Below are positions 37,441 to 46,726 of a DNA stretch of 64,000 nt, piece after piece (position 1 is the stretch's first letter; each line of letters opens with the position of its first letter). The notes below the pieces were generated by a model. It did no database searches. It was given only the letters and a program-made list of their open reading frames with translations, and had not been told where the DNA came from. A program made the translations under genes and the position numbers. This DNA comes from Agitococcus lubricus (GTDB taxonomy: Bacteria > Pseudomonadota > Gammaproteobacteria > Pseudomonadales > Moraxellaceae): NCBI RefSeq assembly GCF_003051055.1, contig NZ_QAON01000010.1:62001-126000 (forward strand), given 5' to 3'.

Positions 37441-37764
37441 TTACTCTACTCGTGGCCACTCTCGGGCTAAGGCATGTTGTTCTGCTTCGGCTTGGCTGGC
37501 AAACACAGGGTGCATATTTTCAGCTAACCAGTATGCAAACGCATAGTAACGTACAGGGTCATCATCAGCATAATCCATAATACCGTGGCGTTTTGACCAA
37601 TACACAATACGAAAGTCTGTCAAAGACTGGCCAATTAAAAAGGGAAAATAATTTTCATCTTGGCCTGTCAGTTGCCACATATCTTCATCTTGATATTGTT
37701 GGGCATAGGCGACAATTTGTTCGCTTGAAAGCTGCTGATGTTTGTAGTGTATAAACTGAGACAT
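37441..37764 (-). CDS. Small uncharacterised protein upstream of the START gene
   Basis: A 107-residue acidic, tyrosine- and tryptophan-rich product (YAQQYQDEDMWQLTGQDENY near residues 20-39). No signal peptide, membrane helix or recognised domain. Its stop is one base before the START gene, so it is the first gene of a three-gene unit. No clear Shine-Dalgarno sequence precedes the ATG. Confidence 0.6.
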   Translation of the reverse strand: MSQFIHYKHQQLSSEQIVAYAQQYQDEDMWQLTGQDENYFPFLIGQSLTDFRIVYWSKRHGIMDYADDDPVRYYAFAYWLAENMHPVFASQAEAEQHALAREWPRVE

Positions 37765-37818
37765 AAATTAAAAGAGGAATCGTGTAAGGGCTTGTTATAA
37801 AAGCAGGTTAAGGAGGAC

Positions 37819-38268
37819 TCAGGCACAGAGGCGAATCTTAGCCAATTCAAATCGAGCCAATGTATTTCCTGTCTCAAATGTCCAACCATCGGGCATCGTT
37901 GATTTATAACCCAAGTCAACATCTAGAAAGGTTTGTTCTTTTTTAGTGATAATCGCCACGTTCCAATGTGTTTGCAATAACACCGCAATGTCTTGGAGAG
38001 TATGGTTTCCTGCCTTGATTAACCGCTTACATTCGCTGATGAGTATGGCGCAAGGAACAACATGCTCAAGATGAGTAGGCGTTTCAGCAGTGACCTTTTC
38101 AGATTGACCAACATAGACAAAGGCTTTCTCAGGGTGCAGTACATGCGAAAAGATTCTGGTGTGAAAACCTGTTTTTCTGTCACTGTGGTAGATGAGGTTG
38201 TGAAAATGATGAACCAATAATAGGCAAGTTTTATACACTATGTCGGAATGCTGCATGAATTGCGTCAT
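37819..38268 (-). CDS. Uncharacterised protein with an HNH-like EHVVPC motif
   Basis: A 149-residue product. The segment THLEHVVPCAILISECKRLI (about 66-85) resembles the first half of an HNH endonuclease active site, and the C-terminal region contains LDVDLGYKSTMPDGW. The metal-binding second half is not obvious, so nuclease activity is only a guess. AGAG precedes the ATG. Neighbouring genes are equally unknown. Confidence 0.5.
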   Translation of the reverse strand: MTQFMQHSDIVYKTCLLLVHHFHNLIYHSDRKTGFHTRIFSHVLHPEKAFVYVGQSEKVTAETPTHLEHVVPCAILISECKRLIKAGNHTLQDIAVLLQTHWNVAIITKKEQTFLDVDLGYKSTMPDGWTFETGNTLARFELAKIRLCA

Positions 38269-38331
38269 CTCTGTATGCTCAACCTATCCAATTAAGGCCA
38301 TGAGCTATGTGGCATCACTCATCTGGACTGT

Positions 38332-38571
38332 CTATTTTCTCATTAACTCAGGATGATATTTCGGATTAAACCAAACTTTGCCATCTTTACCAAACGCCCA
38401 CACATTAGAGACTTCTTTAATCTGTGGCGGCAATTTTTCGTCACGGTTAGTCGCATGTAAATAGTGTCTAATGGCGGCACGCATACGCTGATGCCATATT
38501 TTTTTATCGGATTTTTCACTGTCACACTTACATATTCCACATTTTGGCGTATGACGTCTGGAGCGGCTCAT
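38332..38571 (-). CDS. Small uncharacterised basic protein
   Basis: A 79-residue basic product starting MSRSRRHTPKCGICKCDSEK with a CxxCxC cysteine group and then SDKKIWHQRMRAAIRHYL. Proteins beginning MSRSRRKTP... are common bacterial hypotheticals of unknown role. The frame is open 28 codons further upstream, but ATG at 38571 gives the recognised N-terminus. The ribosome site is weak. Confidence 0.55.
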   Translation of the reverse strand: MSRSRRHTPKCGICKCDSEKSDKKIWHQRMRAAIRHYLHATNRDEKLPPQIKEVSNVWAFGKDGKVWFNPKYHPELMRK

Positions 38572-38684
38572 TTTGATAATTTCCCCAATATGTGGGTTGA
38601 CGCGGGAAACCCAGAAAACCCAAACAACAGGATGATGTTCGTTATGCGAATCCACATTGATTCAACGTGAAAGACGTTGACTAT

Positions 38685-39092
38685 TCAAAACCAAAAATGC
38701 GGTTTAGTTATAGACTGCTGTGTAAGCCAACGCTCAAAATCTTGTCTACTAATAAACTCTTCATAGAGTAAATTAAAATTTGGCTCTATTTTGCTATCGC
38801 TTAATGCAAGCAGATGGTTAAATGCAGTAGCTCGCATAATCACAGGGAGTTGCCCCATAGTCGGACTATAACCCAAGCATGGCTCTCGACGTAATACAAA
38901 CCGTCCCGACTGCCCACTCAACCAACGCGCATCTTGACTTTGTATTCGTAAGCCTTGCTTGATAAAGGCATAAGCCAGTTGACGAGCAATAATAAACTCA
39001 TGTTCAAGCCGCTCCTTTGCCCATAAATAGCTAAGGTCCGCAAAACGATATGACTCTATATGATTATTAATATCCATATTGATATACGCCAT
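38685..39092 (-). CDS. Small uncharacterised protein upstream of the unknown-gene group
   Basis: A 135-residue product from ATG 39092 (MAYINMDINNHIESYRF). ATG 39077 is a reasonable alternative. It is mostly helical, with LWAKERLEHEFIIARQLAYAFI and a C-terminal aromatic tail (KPHFWF). I recognise no family. It lies on the same strand as the next three unknown genes, but with gaps of 50-110 bp. Confidence 0.5.
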   Translation of the reverse strand: MAYINMDINNHIESYRFADLSYLWAKERLEHEFIIARQLAYAFIKQGLRIQSQDARWLSGQSGRFVLRREPCLGYSPTMGQLPVIMRATAFNHLLALSDSKIEPNFNLLYEEFISRQDFERWLTQQSITKPHFWF

Positions 39093-39156
39093 TATCACAA
39101 TCGTCGTTGTGCGTAGCACAGGCTAAGGAAAGAATCCCTCAACGTTCAAATAACAT

Positions 39157-39181
39157 CATGGGTTTCGTTCCTCAACCCATG
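39157..39181. repeat. ATGGGTT palindrome family, copy 3, directly after parB
   Basis: CATGGGTT (39157-39164), nine-base loop TCGTTCCTC, AACCCATG (39174-39181), then CTAC. It touches the parB stop codon at 39182-39184 and may act as a transcript end or stabiliser. Confidence 0.65.
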
Positions 39182-40078
39182 CTACTGAATATGCGCCAAA
39201 ATACCATCCAACTCTTCAAATGAGTTATAACGAATCACCAAACGGCCTTGACCTTTTTTGTTGTAATCAATCTGTACGGCCGCTCCCAAAGTATCCGATA
39301 AACGCTGTTGCAGTTGTGCAACATTAGCATCTACGCGCTTATCTTCCACAGGTTTATCTTTCGCTGTTAATAAACTCCGCACCAAGGCTTCGGTCTGTCG
39401 TACCGATAAGCCTTTATCCACAATAAGACGAGCGGTTTCTGTTTGTTGTAATTCAGGTAAGGACAATAGCGCACGGGCATGCCCCATTTCTAAATCACCG
39501 TGTTCTAACAAGGTTTTGACTTCACGGGGTAAGGCTATTAAGCGCAATAAATTACTGACCGTAGCGCGGGCTTTGCCCACTGCTTCGGCAATTTGTTGAT
39601 GGGTTAACTCAAACTCCTCTACAAAACGGTGCATCGCCGTTGCTTGCTCCATTGGGTTTAAGTCTTCACGTTGGATATTTTCTATCAATGCCATCGCCAT
39701 CGCGGTATCATCTTGAATATCACGCACCACCGCAGGAATCGTTTCTAAACCTGCCATTTGGGCGGCGCGCCAACGGCGCTCACCTGCGACAATTTCATAA
39801 CGCTGCTCCGCTAAAGGCCGTACCACAATGGGCTGCATCACGCCTTGTACTTTAATAGAGTCAGCTAATTCTTGTAAGGCTGTGGGATTCATATCCCGAC
39901 GCGGTTGATAACGGCCACGCTGTAATTGGTCGAGAGGCAGTTGCTGTAGACTGTTAATCACCGCAGGCGCTGTGCTGTCAGCCTCAACGGCAGCAACGTC
40001 TTCACGAACTTGACGTACTGCACCCAGTAAGGCATCTAAACCCCGTCCCGTCCCTAAGCCTCGTTTTTTATTACTCAT
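39182..40078 (-). CDS. parB: Chromosome-partitioning protein ParB
   Basis: A CTP-dependent DNA clamp that loads at parS sites near the origin. The 298-residue product has the basic N-terminus MSNKKRGLGTGRGLDALLG, the CTP/ParB core (IVVRPLAEQRYEIVAGERRWRAA with GERRxRA, about 87-110; MALIENIQREDLNPMEQA), the helix-turn-helix (LTHQQIAEAVGKARATVSNLLRL) and a C-terminal dimer domain. It overlaps parA by four bases. I did not notice a parS (TGTTTCACGTGAAACA-like) sequence in the window. Confidence 0.96.
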   Translation of the reverse strand: MSNKKRGLGTGRGLDALLGAVRQVREDVAAVEADSTAPAVINSLQQLPLDQLQRGRYQPRRDMNPTALQELADSIKVQGVMQPIVVRPLAEQRYEIVAGERRWRAAQMAGLETIPAVVRDIQDDTAMAMALIENIQREDLNPMEQATAMHRFVEEFELTHQQIAEAVGKARATVSNLLRLIALPREVKTLLEHGDLEMGHARALLSLPELQQTETARLIVDKGLSVRQTEALVRSLLTAKDKPVEDKRVDANVAQLQQRLSDTLGAAVQIDYNKKGQGRLVIRYNSFEELDGILAHIQ

Positions 40079-40854
40079 ACCGTTTTTCTCTTTTTATCTT
40101 TTTTAATCAATTCCGCCGCTAAACTTAAATACGCAAATGCGCCGCGTGAGCCTTTGTCATAATACATCACAGGCACACCATGTGCAGGCGCTTCGGCCAA
40201 ACGGACATTACGGGGAATCACCGTTTCAAATACTTTATCGCCAAAATGTTTGATTAACTCTTGTGACACATCATTGGCTAAGGTGTTTCGTGGGTCAAAC
40301 ATGGTGCGTAAAATGCCACGAATTTGTAAATGTGGATTTAATTTGACCGTCATACGTTCAATGGTATTGGTTAAATCGGCTAACCCTTCTAAGGCATAGT
40401 ATTCGCATTGCATGGGAATGACGACACCGTCCGCAGCCACTAAGGCGTTTAAGGTCAGCATACTTAAGGAAGGTGCACAGTCGATTAAAATAAAATCATA
40501 GCTTTTTTTAATGTGCTCTAAGGCCTCTTTTAAGCGCAACTCACGACGCTCTAGGTCAAATAAGCTGATTTCTGCACCACTTAAATCCCGATTTGCCCCC
40601 AAGACGTCGTATTTGGCTTTGGGTGTTTTGTGAATCGCGACTTTAATGGGGGTATCCCCTAATAACACGTCATACACCGAATAAGATAAAGCATTTTTAT
40701 CTACACCAGACCCCATCGTGGCATTACCTTGGGGGTCTAAATCGATTAATAACACGCGACGTTTCACTGCCGCTAACGAGGCAGCTAAGTTCACGGAGGT
40801 CGTCGTTTTACCCACACCACCTTTTTGATTAGCGATGGCTAAAATTTGTGTCAT
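40075..40854 (-). CDS. parA: Chromosome-partitioning ATPase ParA
   Basis: A 259-residue Walker-type ATPase working with ParB to move origins apart. The deviant Walker A NQKGGVGKTTTSVNLAASLA is near the N-terminus, with LLIDLDPQGNAT and FILIDCAPSLSML following. ATG at 40854 with AGGAAG upstream was chosen over a frame extension of seven codons. The order mnmG-rsmG-parA-parB is the classical arrangement beside oriC, though mnmE, yidC and dnaA are not in the window. Confidence 0.96.
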   Translation of the reverse strand: MTQILAIANQKGGVGKTTTSVNLAASLAAVKRRVLLIDLDPQGNATMGSGVDKNALSYSVYDVLLGDTPIKVAIHKTPKAKYDVLGANRDLSGAEISLFDLERRELRLKEALEHIKKSYDFILIDCAPSLSMLTLNALVAADGVVIPMQCEYYALEGLADLTNTIERMTVKLNPHLQIRGILRTMFDPRNTLANDVSQELIKHFGDKVFETVIPRNVRLAEAPAHGVPVMYYDKGSRGAFAYLSLAAELIKKDKKRKTV

Positions 40855-40888
40855 TTTGTGACTTCCTGAATACAAAAAATTGCAGTCT

Positions 40889-40925
40889 TCTCTCCCCTAA
40901 TTTAGAGGGAGAGTTAGAATGGGGG
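40889..40925. repeat. CTCTCCC/GGGAGAG palindromic repeat upstream of parA
   Basis: CTCTCCC (40890-40896) and GGGAGAG (40907-40913) with a ten-base loop, followed by TTAGAATGGGGG. Read on the minus strand it begins CCCCCATTCTAACTCTCCC, similar to the intergenic copy at 20711-20743. Confidence 0.5.
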
Positions 40926-40967
40926 CTTTTACCCACTCCTAGCACGCCATTCATAAGGAATCGGTAA

Positions 40968-41591
40968 TTATGCTCGTCCCAATACCAATAAATGTCGGGC
41001 GTCATCTAAAAAAGGCACACGCAAGGGCGTTGATGATAACACGCGCATTGTGACAGGCATGTCATCTATTTCTGCTTGTGGGTATTGTCCTTTCATCGCC
41101 AACAATACGCCATCCTCAGCCAATAAATGTTCACACCATTGACAAAAATCTGCCAAACTGGAAAACGCTCGGCTAATGACTTGGGCTTGTGGCGGCAAAT
41201 TGGCCTGCTCGACACGCGCATGATGTACACGGACATTGTTGAGTGCCAATTCGGCCACCATTTGCCGTAAAAAACGGGTTTTTTTGCTATTACTGTCTAA
41301 CAAATCGACTTGTAATTGCGGTTGGGCAATCGCCAACACTAAGGCCGGAAAGCCCGCACCTGTGCCCACATCTAATAAAGTGTCATGTTTGAGATGAGGT
41401 AATACCGTGAGTGAGTCCAAAAAATGTTTAATGACAATATCTTTAGGCTCACGAATAGCTGTGAGATTAAAAGCGGCATTCCATTTTTGTAAAGCAGCCA
41501 CATAACACTCAAGCTGGGTCATGGTTTGGGATGCAATAGTCAAGCCGAGTTGGTCAATACCTTGATGCAGTAGTTGTTGAGGCGTAGACAT
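40968..41591 (-). CDS. rsmG: 16S rRNA (guanine-527 N7) methyltransferase
   Basis: Methylates G527 of 16S rRNA; loss gives low-level streptomycin resistance in other bacteria. The 207-residue product has NAAFNLTAIREPKDIVIKHF, the SAM-binding LLDVGTGAGFPALVLAIAQP and SRAFSSLADF. It lies between mnmG (73-bp gap) and parA (113-bp gap, which contains a repeat). Length is standard. Confidence 0.95.
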   Translation of the reverse strand: MSTPQQLLHQGIDQLGLTIASQTMTQLECYVAALQKWNAAFNLTAIREPKDIVIKHFLDSLTVLPHLKHDTLLDVGTGAGFPALVLAIAQPQLQVDLLDSNSKKTRFLRQMVAELALNNVRVHHARVEQANLPPQAQVISRAFSSLADFCQWCEHLLAEDGVLLAMKGQYPQAEIDDMPVTMRVLSSTPLRVPFLDDARHLLVLGRA

Positions 41592-41664
41592 AATAGGATA
41601 AAATTTTAGACAGAGATAAGGTCAGGGGCAAAAATCGTTGCCCCTCAATCGTCAGCACGTGCGT

Positions 41665-43551
41665 TTAGCCCACCAATTTCATATTGGCTAAACCGCTCTT
41701 TTTCAAATAAATCATCAACAATGACACCGCCGCAGGCGTCACGCCCGAAATACGGCCAGCCTGTGCCAACGTTGCAGGTTTAATGGCTTTTAATTTGGCG
41801 CGTACTTCGTTTGATAAACCTTGTACACGGTCATAATCAAAATCTGGTGGCATCACCATTTCTTCGGATTGGCGTAATCTCGCCACTTCCTCTTGTTGAC
41901 GATCAATATAACCACTGTATTTAGCACTGATTTCAATTTGCTCACCCACTTCAGGCGCAACGTGTGCCTCTGTTAAGCTGGCCAATTGTTCAAAGCTCAC
42001 TTGTGGGCGTTTTAACAAGTCTAACAAATTGTTTTCACGCGCTAATTCTTGGCCAGTCATTTCGGTAAAGCGTTGCGCCAATTCGGTTTGTGGATGAATA
42101 AAGGTTTCTTTCATGCGTTGGGTTTGTTGGGCAATGGCTTCTTGCTTTTCGCTAAAGACACGCCAACGCACATCATCCACTAAGCCTAGTTTGCGACCAA
42201 TTTCGGTTAAACGCGCATCGGCATTGTCTTCACGCAACAACAAACGATATTCAGCGCGTGAGGTAAACATGCGGTAGGGTTCTTTTGTACCCAAGGTAAT
42301 CAAGTCATCAACCAATACCCCTAAATAGGCTTGGTCACGAGTTGGATACCAGCCCTCTTTGTCTTGGGCGCGTAAACCTGCGTTAATACCTGCTAATAAA
42401 CCTTGTGCACCTGCTTCTTCATACCCTGTCGTGCCGTTAATTTGCCCTGCAAAGAATAAGTTTTTAATCACTTTGGTTTCGAGGGTATGTTGCAAATCTT
42501 GTGGATTAAAATAATCGTACTCAATGGCATAGCCTGGTCGAATAATATGGGCGTTTTCTAAACCTTTCATTGAGCGAACTAATTGAATTTGCACATCAAA
42601 CGGCAAACTGGTGGAAATACCATTCGGATACAATTCGTGCGTAGTTAAACCTTCGGGTTCGATAAAAATTTGGTGTGATAATTTGTCGGCAAAACGATGA
42701 ATTTTGTCTTCAATAGACGGGCAATAACGTGGGCCTACACCTTCAATCACACCTGTGTACATCGGTGAACGATCTAAACCACTGCGAATAATGTCATGGG
42801 TTTTTTCGTTGGTATGGGTAATCCAGCAACTGATTTGTTTGGGGTGCATCTCGGCATTACCCAAATAAGACATGACAGGCGTGGGTGTATCACCTGGTTG
42901 TTCGGTCATCACGCTAAAATCCACACTTTTGGCATCAATACGCGGCGGTGTGCCTGTTTTTAGACGGCCAACACGCAAAGGCAATTCACGTAAACGATGC
43001 GCTAAAGCAATGGACGGGGGGTCACCTGCACGACCACCACGGTAATTTTCTAAACCAATGTGAATCGTGCCACCCAAAAACGTGCCTGTGGTTAACACCA
43101 CAGAAGTGGCAGAAAAATGAATACCTGTTTGGCTAATCACACCTTTGACGGTGTCGCCTTCGACAATCAAGTCATCAGCCGCTTGTTGAAAAATATCGAG
43201 GTTAGCTTGGTTTTCAAGAATGCTACGCACAGCCGCTTTATAAAGTACACGGTCGGCTTGGGCGCGTGTGGCGCGGACAGCTGGCCCTTTGCTACCATTT
43301 AATACCCGAAATTGGATGCCACCTTTGTCGGTGGCTAAGGCCATTGCTCCGCCCATTGCGTCAATTTCTTTGACTAAATGGCTTTTGCCAATACCACCAA
43401 TGGCTGGGTTACAGCTCATTTGACCTAAAGTTTCGATATTGTGGGTTAATAATAGGGTTTGACAGCCCATACGCGCGGCAGCCAATGCTGCCTCTGTACC
43501 CGCATGACCACCACCAATCACAATCACATCATAAACTTTAGGATAACGCAT
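41665..43551 (-). CDS. mnmG: tRNA U34 carboxymethylaminomethyl-modifying enzyme, FAD subunit
   Basis: Works with MnmE to install cmnm5U at the tRNA wobble base. The 628-residue product shows the FAD dinucleotide motif [42 protein letters not shown] (with the conserved cysteine), [13 protein letters not shown] and [13 protein letters not shown]-type sequence (here [19 protein letters not shown]). An 11-codon extension upstream lacks similarity, and ATG at 43551 gives the usual [13 protein letters not shown] start. mnmE is not adjacent. Confidence 0.95.
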   Translation of the reverse strand: MRYPKVYDVIVIGGGHAGTEAALAAARMGCQTLLLTHNIETLGQMSCNPAIGGIGKSHLVKEIDAMGGAMALATDKGGIQFRVLNGSKGPAVRATRAQADRVLYKAAVRSILENQANLDIFQQAADDLIVEGDTVKGVISQTGIHFSATSVVLTTGTFLGGTIHIGLENYRGGRAGDPPSIALAHRLRELPLRVGRLKTGTPPRIDAKSVDFSVMTEQPGDTPTPVMSYLGNAEMHPKQISCWITHTNEKTHDIIRSGLDRSPMYTGVIEGVGPRYCPSIEDKIHRFADKLSHQIFIEPEGLTTHELYPNGISTSLPFDVQIQLVRSMKGLENAHIIRPGYAIEYDYFNPQDLQHTLETKVIKNLFFAGQINGTTGYEEAGAQGLLAGINAGLRAQDKEGWYPTRDQAYLGVLVDDLITLGTKEPYRMFTSRAEYRLLLREDNADARLTEIGRKLGLVDDVRWRVFSEKQEAIAQQTQRMKETFIHPQTELAQRFTEMTGQELARENNLLDLLKRPQVSFEQLASLTEAHVAPEVGEQIEISAKYSGYIDRQQEEVARLRQSEEMVMPPDFDYDRVQGLSNEVRAKLKAIKPATLAQAGRISGVTPAAVSLLMIYLKKSGLANMKLVG

Positions 43552-43871
43552 AACACCACACCGCAATAAGAAACCATTAGGCACTATCAGCTTAGGTCTT
43601 ACACGTTGAACGCGGGTTTGTGCATATCTCGCCCCATATTATTTGGAGAGCACAACCTACGCGAGCATTTGGCAAAATACGTCAGGCTTAAGCTGTAATT
43701 TAACCTAATATTATAGCGTGGGCATTGGCGATAGAGTTAGTGTTATTTTTATAGCGGCGGTTGGGGTTTGGCCTGTATGCCACAATCCACGTATCAACAG
43801 TTGACTGAAGGCGAGTCTTGGAAGATGCCTCCCATTAATAGGAGGCATGCTTTGAGCGGCAACGACGGGGC
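43552..43871. other. Gene-free interval upstream of mnmG
   Basis: No convincing gene is visible. A TATAAT on the minus strand (43715-43710) could be the mnmG -10, but lacks a good -35. A hairpin ATGCCTCC/GGAGGCAT (43825-43848, eight-base loop) follows the solute-binding protein gene and may be its transcript end, although no T-tract follows. Confidence 0.45.
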
Positions 43872-44984
43872 TTATTCGTCACTTCGGGTACATTCGGCAG
43901 CATTGGGTTCTATTTTACAACGTACCTTTTTGAGCACTTTCATCATTTTGGCATCATACACGCCCTCTTGTGTTAATTGTATGCGTGCTTGACGTAAGGC
44001 ATCTTGATATTGACGTTCATGCTCAGGTTCTAAAATCATCCAATATTTTTTGGGGATTTGTGTTTCGGCAGTGTTAATGGTCAAAAATAAACGGTCTAGC
44101 ATTTCATCTAAAAATTGCGAGGTAATGGAACGAAACGCGGCGACCCGATTATCTAAGTCATTCGTTTTCTTTTGTAGTAAATCACGGTTGATAATTAAAC
44201 TGGCGGTCATTTGCATCACAGGCGTACTGTAAATACCGCCGTTATTGGCCAAACCTGTATGTAACTCATACGGCCAGTAGGCCACCGCAGGTGCGACAAT
44301 CATGTCTGTTTCGCCTTTATTAAAGGCCGCCGTGTAGTGGCCAATATCGGCTGCCACCGCTTGTGTCCCCATTTTATTCATGGCTTGGCTTAAGGACACG
44401 TTCCAGTCTAAGACCGAGGCTTTTTTGTTGGCTAAATCTTTGGGGGTTTCCCATGTACGGTCACGCACATGCAAATATTGTGCACCTACAGGAAAAATAC
44501 TGACGACTTGATAAGGGCCTGTAATGGTTAACGGCTCTAATTTGGGGTCGAATAAGGTTTTTAATAATAACCGCATATGCTGATAACTGGGAATCGCGCC
44601 GATGGCATCAACACTCCCCATAAACAGATTAAATTCACGCGCGCGTAAGGTGGGCATGACGGCTGCTTCGCATTTGCCTTCCTTAAAACTGTCTACCACT
44701 TGGCGTTCATTGGCCATGACCTTAAAATCGGCAATCATATTCCAACGGCGTGCAATTAAGGCTAAGTCTTTAGCTCGACTATAAAACTCACCACTTGTCC
44801 CCTGCATATCCAAGAAACAAATAGACACCTTTAAGGGCTTCGTAAACGCAGGCGGCAAGCCTTTGGCATTCGGTTTAATTTCTTTGGCTAACGGAATTAA
44901 ATCGGCAGCTTGCGCAGGTGCTAGGGCCAATACACTGGTGGCGAGGACAAGACTGGATAGGAGTTTTTTGACAGACGGAAACAT
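43872..44984 (-). CDS. AdeT-like putative periplasmic solute-binding protein
   Basis: A 370-residue exported protein: signal peptide (MFPSVKKLLSSLVLATSVLA, cleaved near AQAADL), then a two-lobe binding-protein-like fold (KVSICFLDMQGTSGEFYSR, EGKCEAAVMPTLRAREFNLF, GETDMIVAPAVAYWPYEL). It resembles the family once called AdeT in Acinetobacter, now described as putative solute-binding proteins related to TRAP or ABC receptors. No transporter gene is adjacent. Two C-terminal cysteines (CKIEPNAAEC) may pair. ATG at 44984 has AGGATG upstream and fits the signal peptide. Confidence 0.75.
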   Translation of the reverse strand: MFPSVKKLLSSLVLATSVLALAPAQAADLIPLAKEIKPNAKGLPPAFTKPLKVSICFLDMQGTSGEFYSRAKDLALIARRWNMIADFKVMANERQVVDSFKEGKCEAAVMPTLRAREFNLFMGSVDAIGAIPSYQHMRLLLKTLFDPKLEPLTITGPYQVVSIFPVGAQYLHVRDRTWETPKDLANKKASVLDWNVSLSQAMNKMGTQAVAADIGHYTAAFNKGETDMIVAPAVAYWPYELHTGLANNGGIYSTPVMQMTASLIINRDLLQKKTNDLDNRVAAFRSITSQFLDEMLDRLFLTINTAETQIPKKYWMILEPEHERQYQDALRQARIQLTQEGVYDAKMMKVLKKVRCKIEPNAAECTRSDE

Positions 44985-45235
44985 AAAATCATCCTTTTTT
45001 GTGCACCCATCACGGGTGTTTGTTGATAAATGCAAAAAGCAATTATTTTCTTTTAGTCATTAAGTAGTAGCAGGTTGCTTGGTTTATGGCAAGTTATACG
45101 CTGTGCGATTCATTCGACCTATCTCAGGTATATACCGACAAAACACCTTCCTCTCTATTGTTTAGACTTGCTATAAACGATAATCATCTGCTATGCGTAG
45201 TGCATATTCTCAGACTCTATCCCCCGAGGAGCGTT

Positions 45236-45478
45236 ATGATGATTCGCGCTAAGATTCCCGTTAAATACAGTCGTTATGTTTTTGCCTTTTTGATGTCGTT
45301 ACTGATGTCGGGCATTATGTCTTTTGTCATCACCACATTTAATATCGGTTTTGTGGATGGCCTGCTGTATCTATGGCTCCATGCATGGGGATTTGCGTTT
45401 ATGGTCGCTTTTCCCAGCATTTTACTGGTCGTACCTTTGGTACAAAAACTCGTATCTTATCTCGTGGGCAATGAGTAA
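45236..45478 (+). CDS. DUF2798 small membrane protein
   Basis: An 80-residue inner-membrane protein with two helices (YVFAFLMSLLMSGIMSFVIT and LHAWGFAFMVAFPSILLVVP), characteristic of DUF2798. Function unknown. ATG at 45236 follows GAGGAG. The longer open frame upstream has no such ribosome site. A hairpin GCTGCCA/TGGCAGC (45561-45580) lies downstream. Confidence 0.8.
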   Translation: MMIRAKIPVKYSRYVFAFLMSLLMSGIMSFVITTFNIGFVDGLLYLWLHAWGFAFMVAFPSILLVVPLVQKLVSYLVGNE

Positions 45479-45560
45479 ACTGCTCAGTTCACAAAAAAAA
45501 CTGTTTATTACCATCAAATAATGTAACCTTGTTTAGTGTCATAGTCAGTATACTTTTGGA

Positions 45561-45580
45561 GCTGCCAAGAGACTGGCAGC
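45561..45580 (+). terminator. Hairpin after the DUF2798 gene
   Basis: GCTGCCA (45561-45567), AGAGAC, TGGCAGC (45574-45580): a perfect seven-base stem without a T-tract, so termination is uncertain. Confidence 0.35.
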
Positions 45581-45708
45581 CAGATAGATATCACTATTTT
45601 TTACCGCGTAGGGTATCGTGACAACAGTGATATTTGTCATGTATTTTTTATCTATGACCGAGGGTCTATTATTTGAGTCAGCGCCATGACTCACTAAGGA
45701 GTTCATTT

Positions 45709-46602
45709 ATGACTGCTGCTATGTCCTATGCCCCAAGTTTTTATGTCCAATCTGACGAGGTACAACTGGCGGTTTATCAACGCGGTAATCCAGCGCAACC
45801 GACCGTCATTTTCATTCATGGCTATCCCGACAATCATGAAGTGTGGGATAAAGTCGTTGCTCTTTTAGAAGATGAGTTTCATGTCGTGACGTATGATGTA
45901 CGCGGCAGTGGCGCATCCAGCCTTCCTAAACGTATTCGGGATTACACCTTAGCGAAATTAAGCCAAGACTTACAAGCGGTGATGAATGCCGTCAGTCCCG
46001 ACCGACCTGTGCATTTAGTGGCTCATGATTGGGGTTCGATTCAAACGTGGGAGTCGGTGACAGACCCTGCACTACAACACCGTATAGCCTCTTATAGCAC
46101 CTTATCGGGTCCGTGTTTAGACCATGTAGGCAAGCTGTTAAGACGATACATTAGTCAGCCAAATGCCGAACATTTAAGCTATATCATGAATCAGGCGTTG
46201 CATTCTTGGTATATTTTTATGTTCCAAGCACCTTTATTAGCGCCAACCATTTGGCGCGCAGGTTTGGCTAAGCATTGGCACAAGGTGTTGGCTAAGATTG
46301 AAAACGTCAAACATGCAGAACCCAATCCCAACCAACTGATTGATGGTGTCAACGGCATTCAGTTATATCGTGCCAATATGTTGCCGCGCGTACTGGCACC
46401 TCGTGCACGTTACAGTGCCGTACCCATCAATTTATTGGTTGCTTTGGATGACCATTTTGTACGTCCCCATTTATATAATTATTTAGAGGAATGGGCGCCC
46501 AATTTAGAGCGTACCGAGATTCAAGGTGGCCATTGGCAATTATTATTAGACCAACCCGAGGTCTTTGCTGACGCCGTACGCCAGTTTATTAAGCGCTATT
46601 AA
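45709..46602 (+). CDS. Alpha/beta hydrolase, epoxide-hydrolase-like
   Basis: A 297-residue cytosolic hydrolase. The oxyanion region is IFIHGYPDNHEVWD. The nucleophile motif VAHDWGS carries aspartate, as in epoxide hydrolases and haloalkane dehalogenases rather than the serine of esterases. A catalytic acid is likely in ALDDHFV and the base in GGHWQLL. This resembles the hydrolase part of EphD-type proteins, here without the SDR domain. The natural substrate is unknown. AAGGAG precedes ATG at 45709, which was preferred to the longer frame. Confidence 0.85.
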   Translation: MTAAMSYAPSFYVQSDEVQLAVYQRGNPAQPTVIFIHGYPDNHEVWDKVVALLEDEFHVVTYDVRGSGASSLPKRIRDYTLAKLSQDLQAVMNAVSPDRPVHLVAHDWGSIQTWESVTDPALQHRIASYSTLSGPCLDHVGKLLRRYISQPNAEHLSYIMNQALHSWYIFMFQAPLLAPTIWRAGLAKHWHKVLAKIENVKHAEPNPNQLIDGVNGIQLYRANMLPRVLAPRARYSAVPINLLVALDDHFVRPHLYNYLEEWAPNLERTEIQGGHWQLLLDQPEVFADAVRQFIKRY

Positions 46603-46662
46603 TGCGGTGATTAGACAGGTTGATTGGGGTTGTGAAAGCCCTCTTTTTAGGCTGGTACGGTC

Positions 46663-46701
46663 AGGCCGTCTTCTATTCTGCATGAAGAGTGACGACGGCC
46701 T
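46663..46701. terminator. Hairpin between convergent hydrolase and RlmN-family genes
   Basis: AGGCCGTC (46663-46670) and GACGGCCT (46694-46701) with an inner TTCT/AAGA pairing possible. It lies between the two convergent stops and could end both transcripts, though T-tracts are poor. Confidence 0.4.
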
Positions 46702-46726
46702 AAGCGATTCTATGCTTGCATAAGCA

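Noticed and set aside
39182-40854. parS site near parAB
   Set aside because: No TGTTTCACGTGAAACA-like palindrome was noticed when reading the window; a computed scan could still find a degenerate copy.
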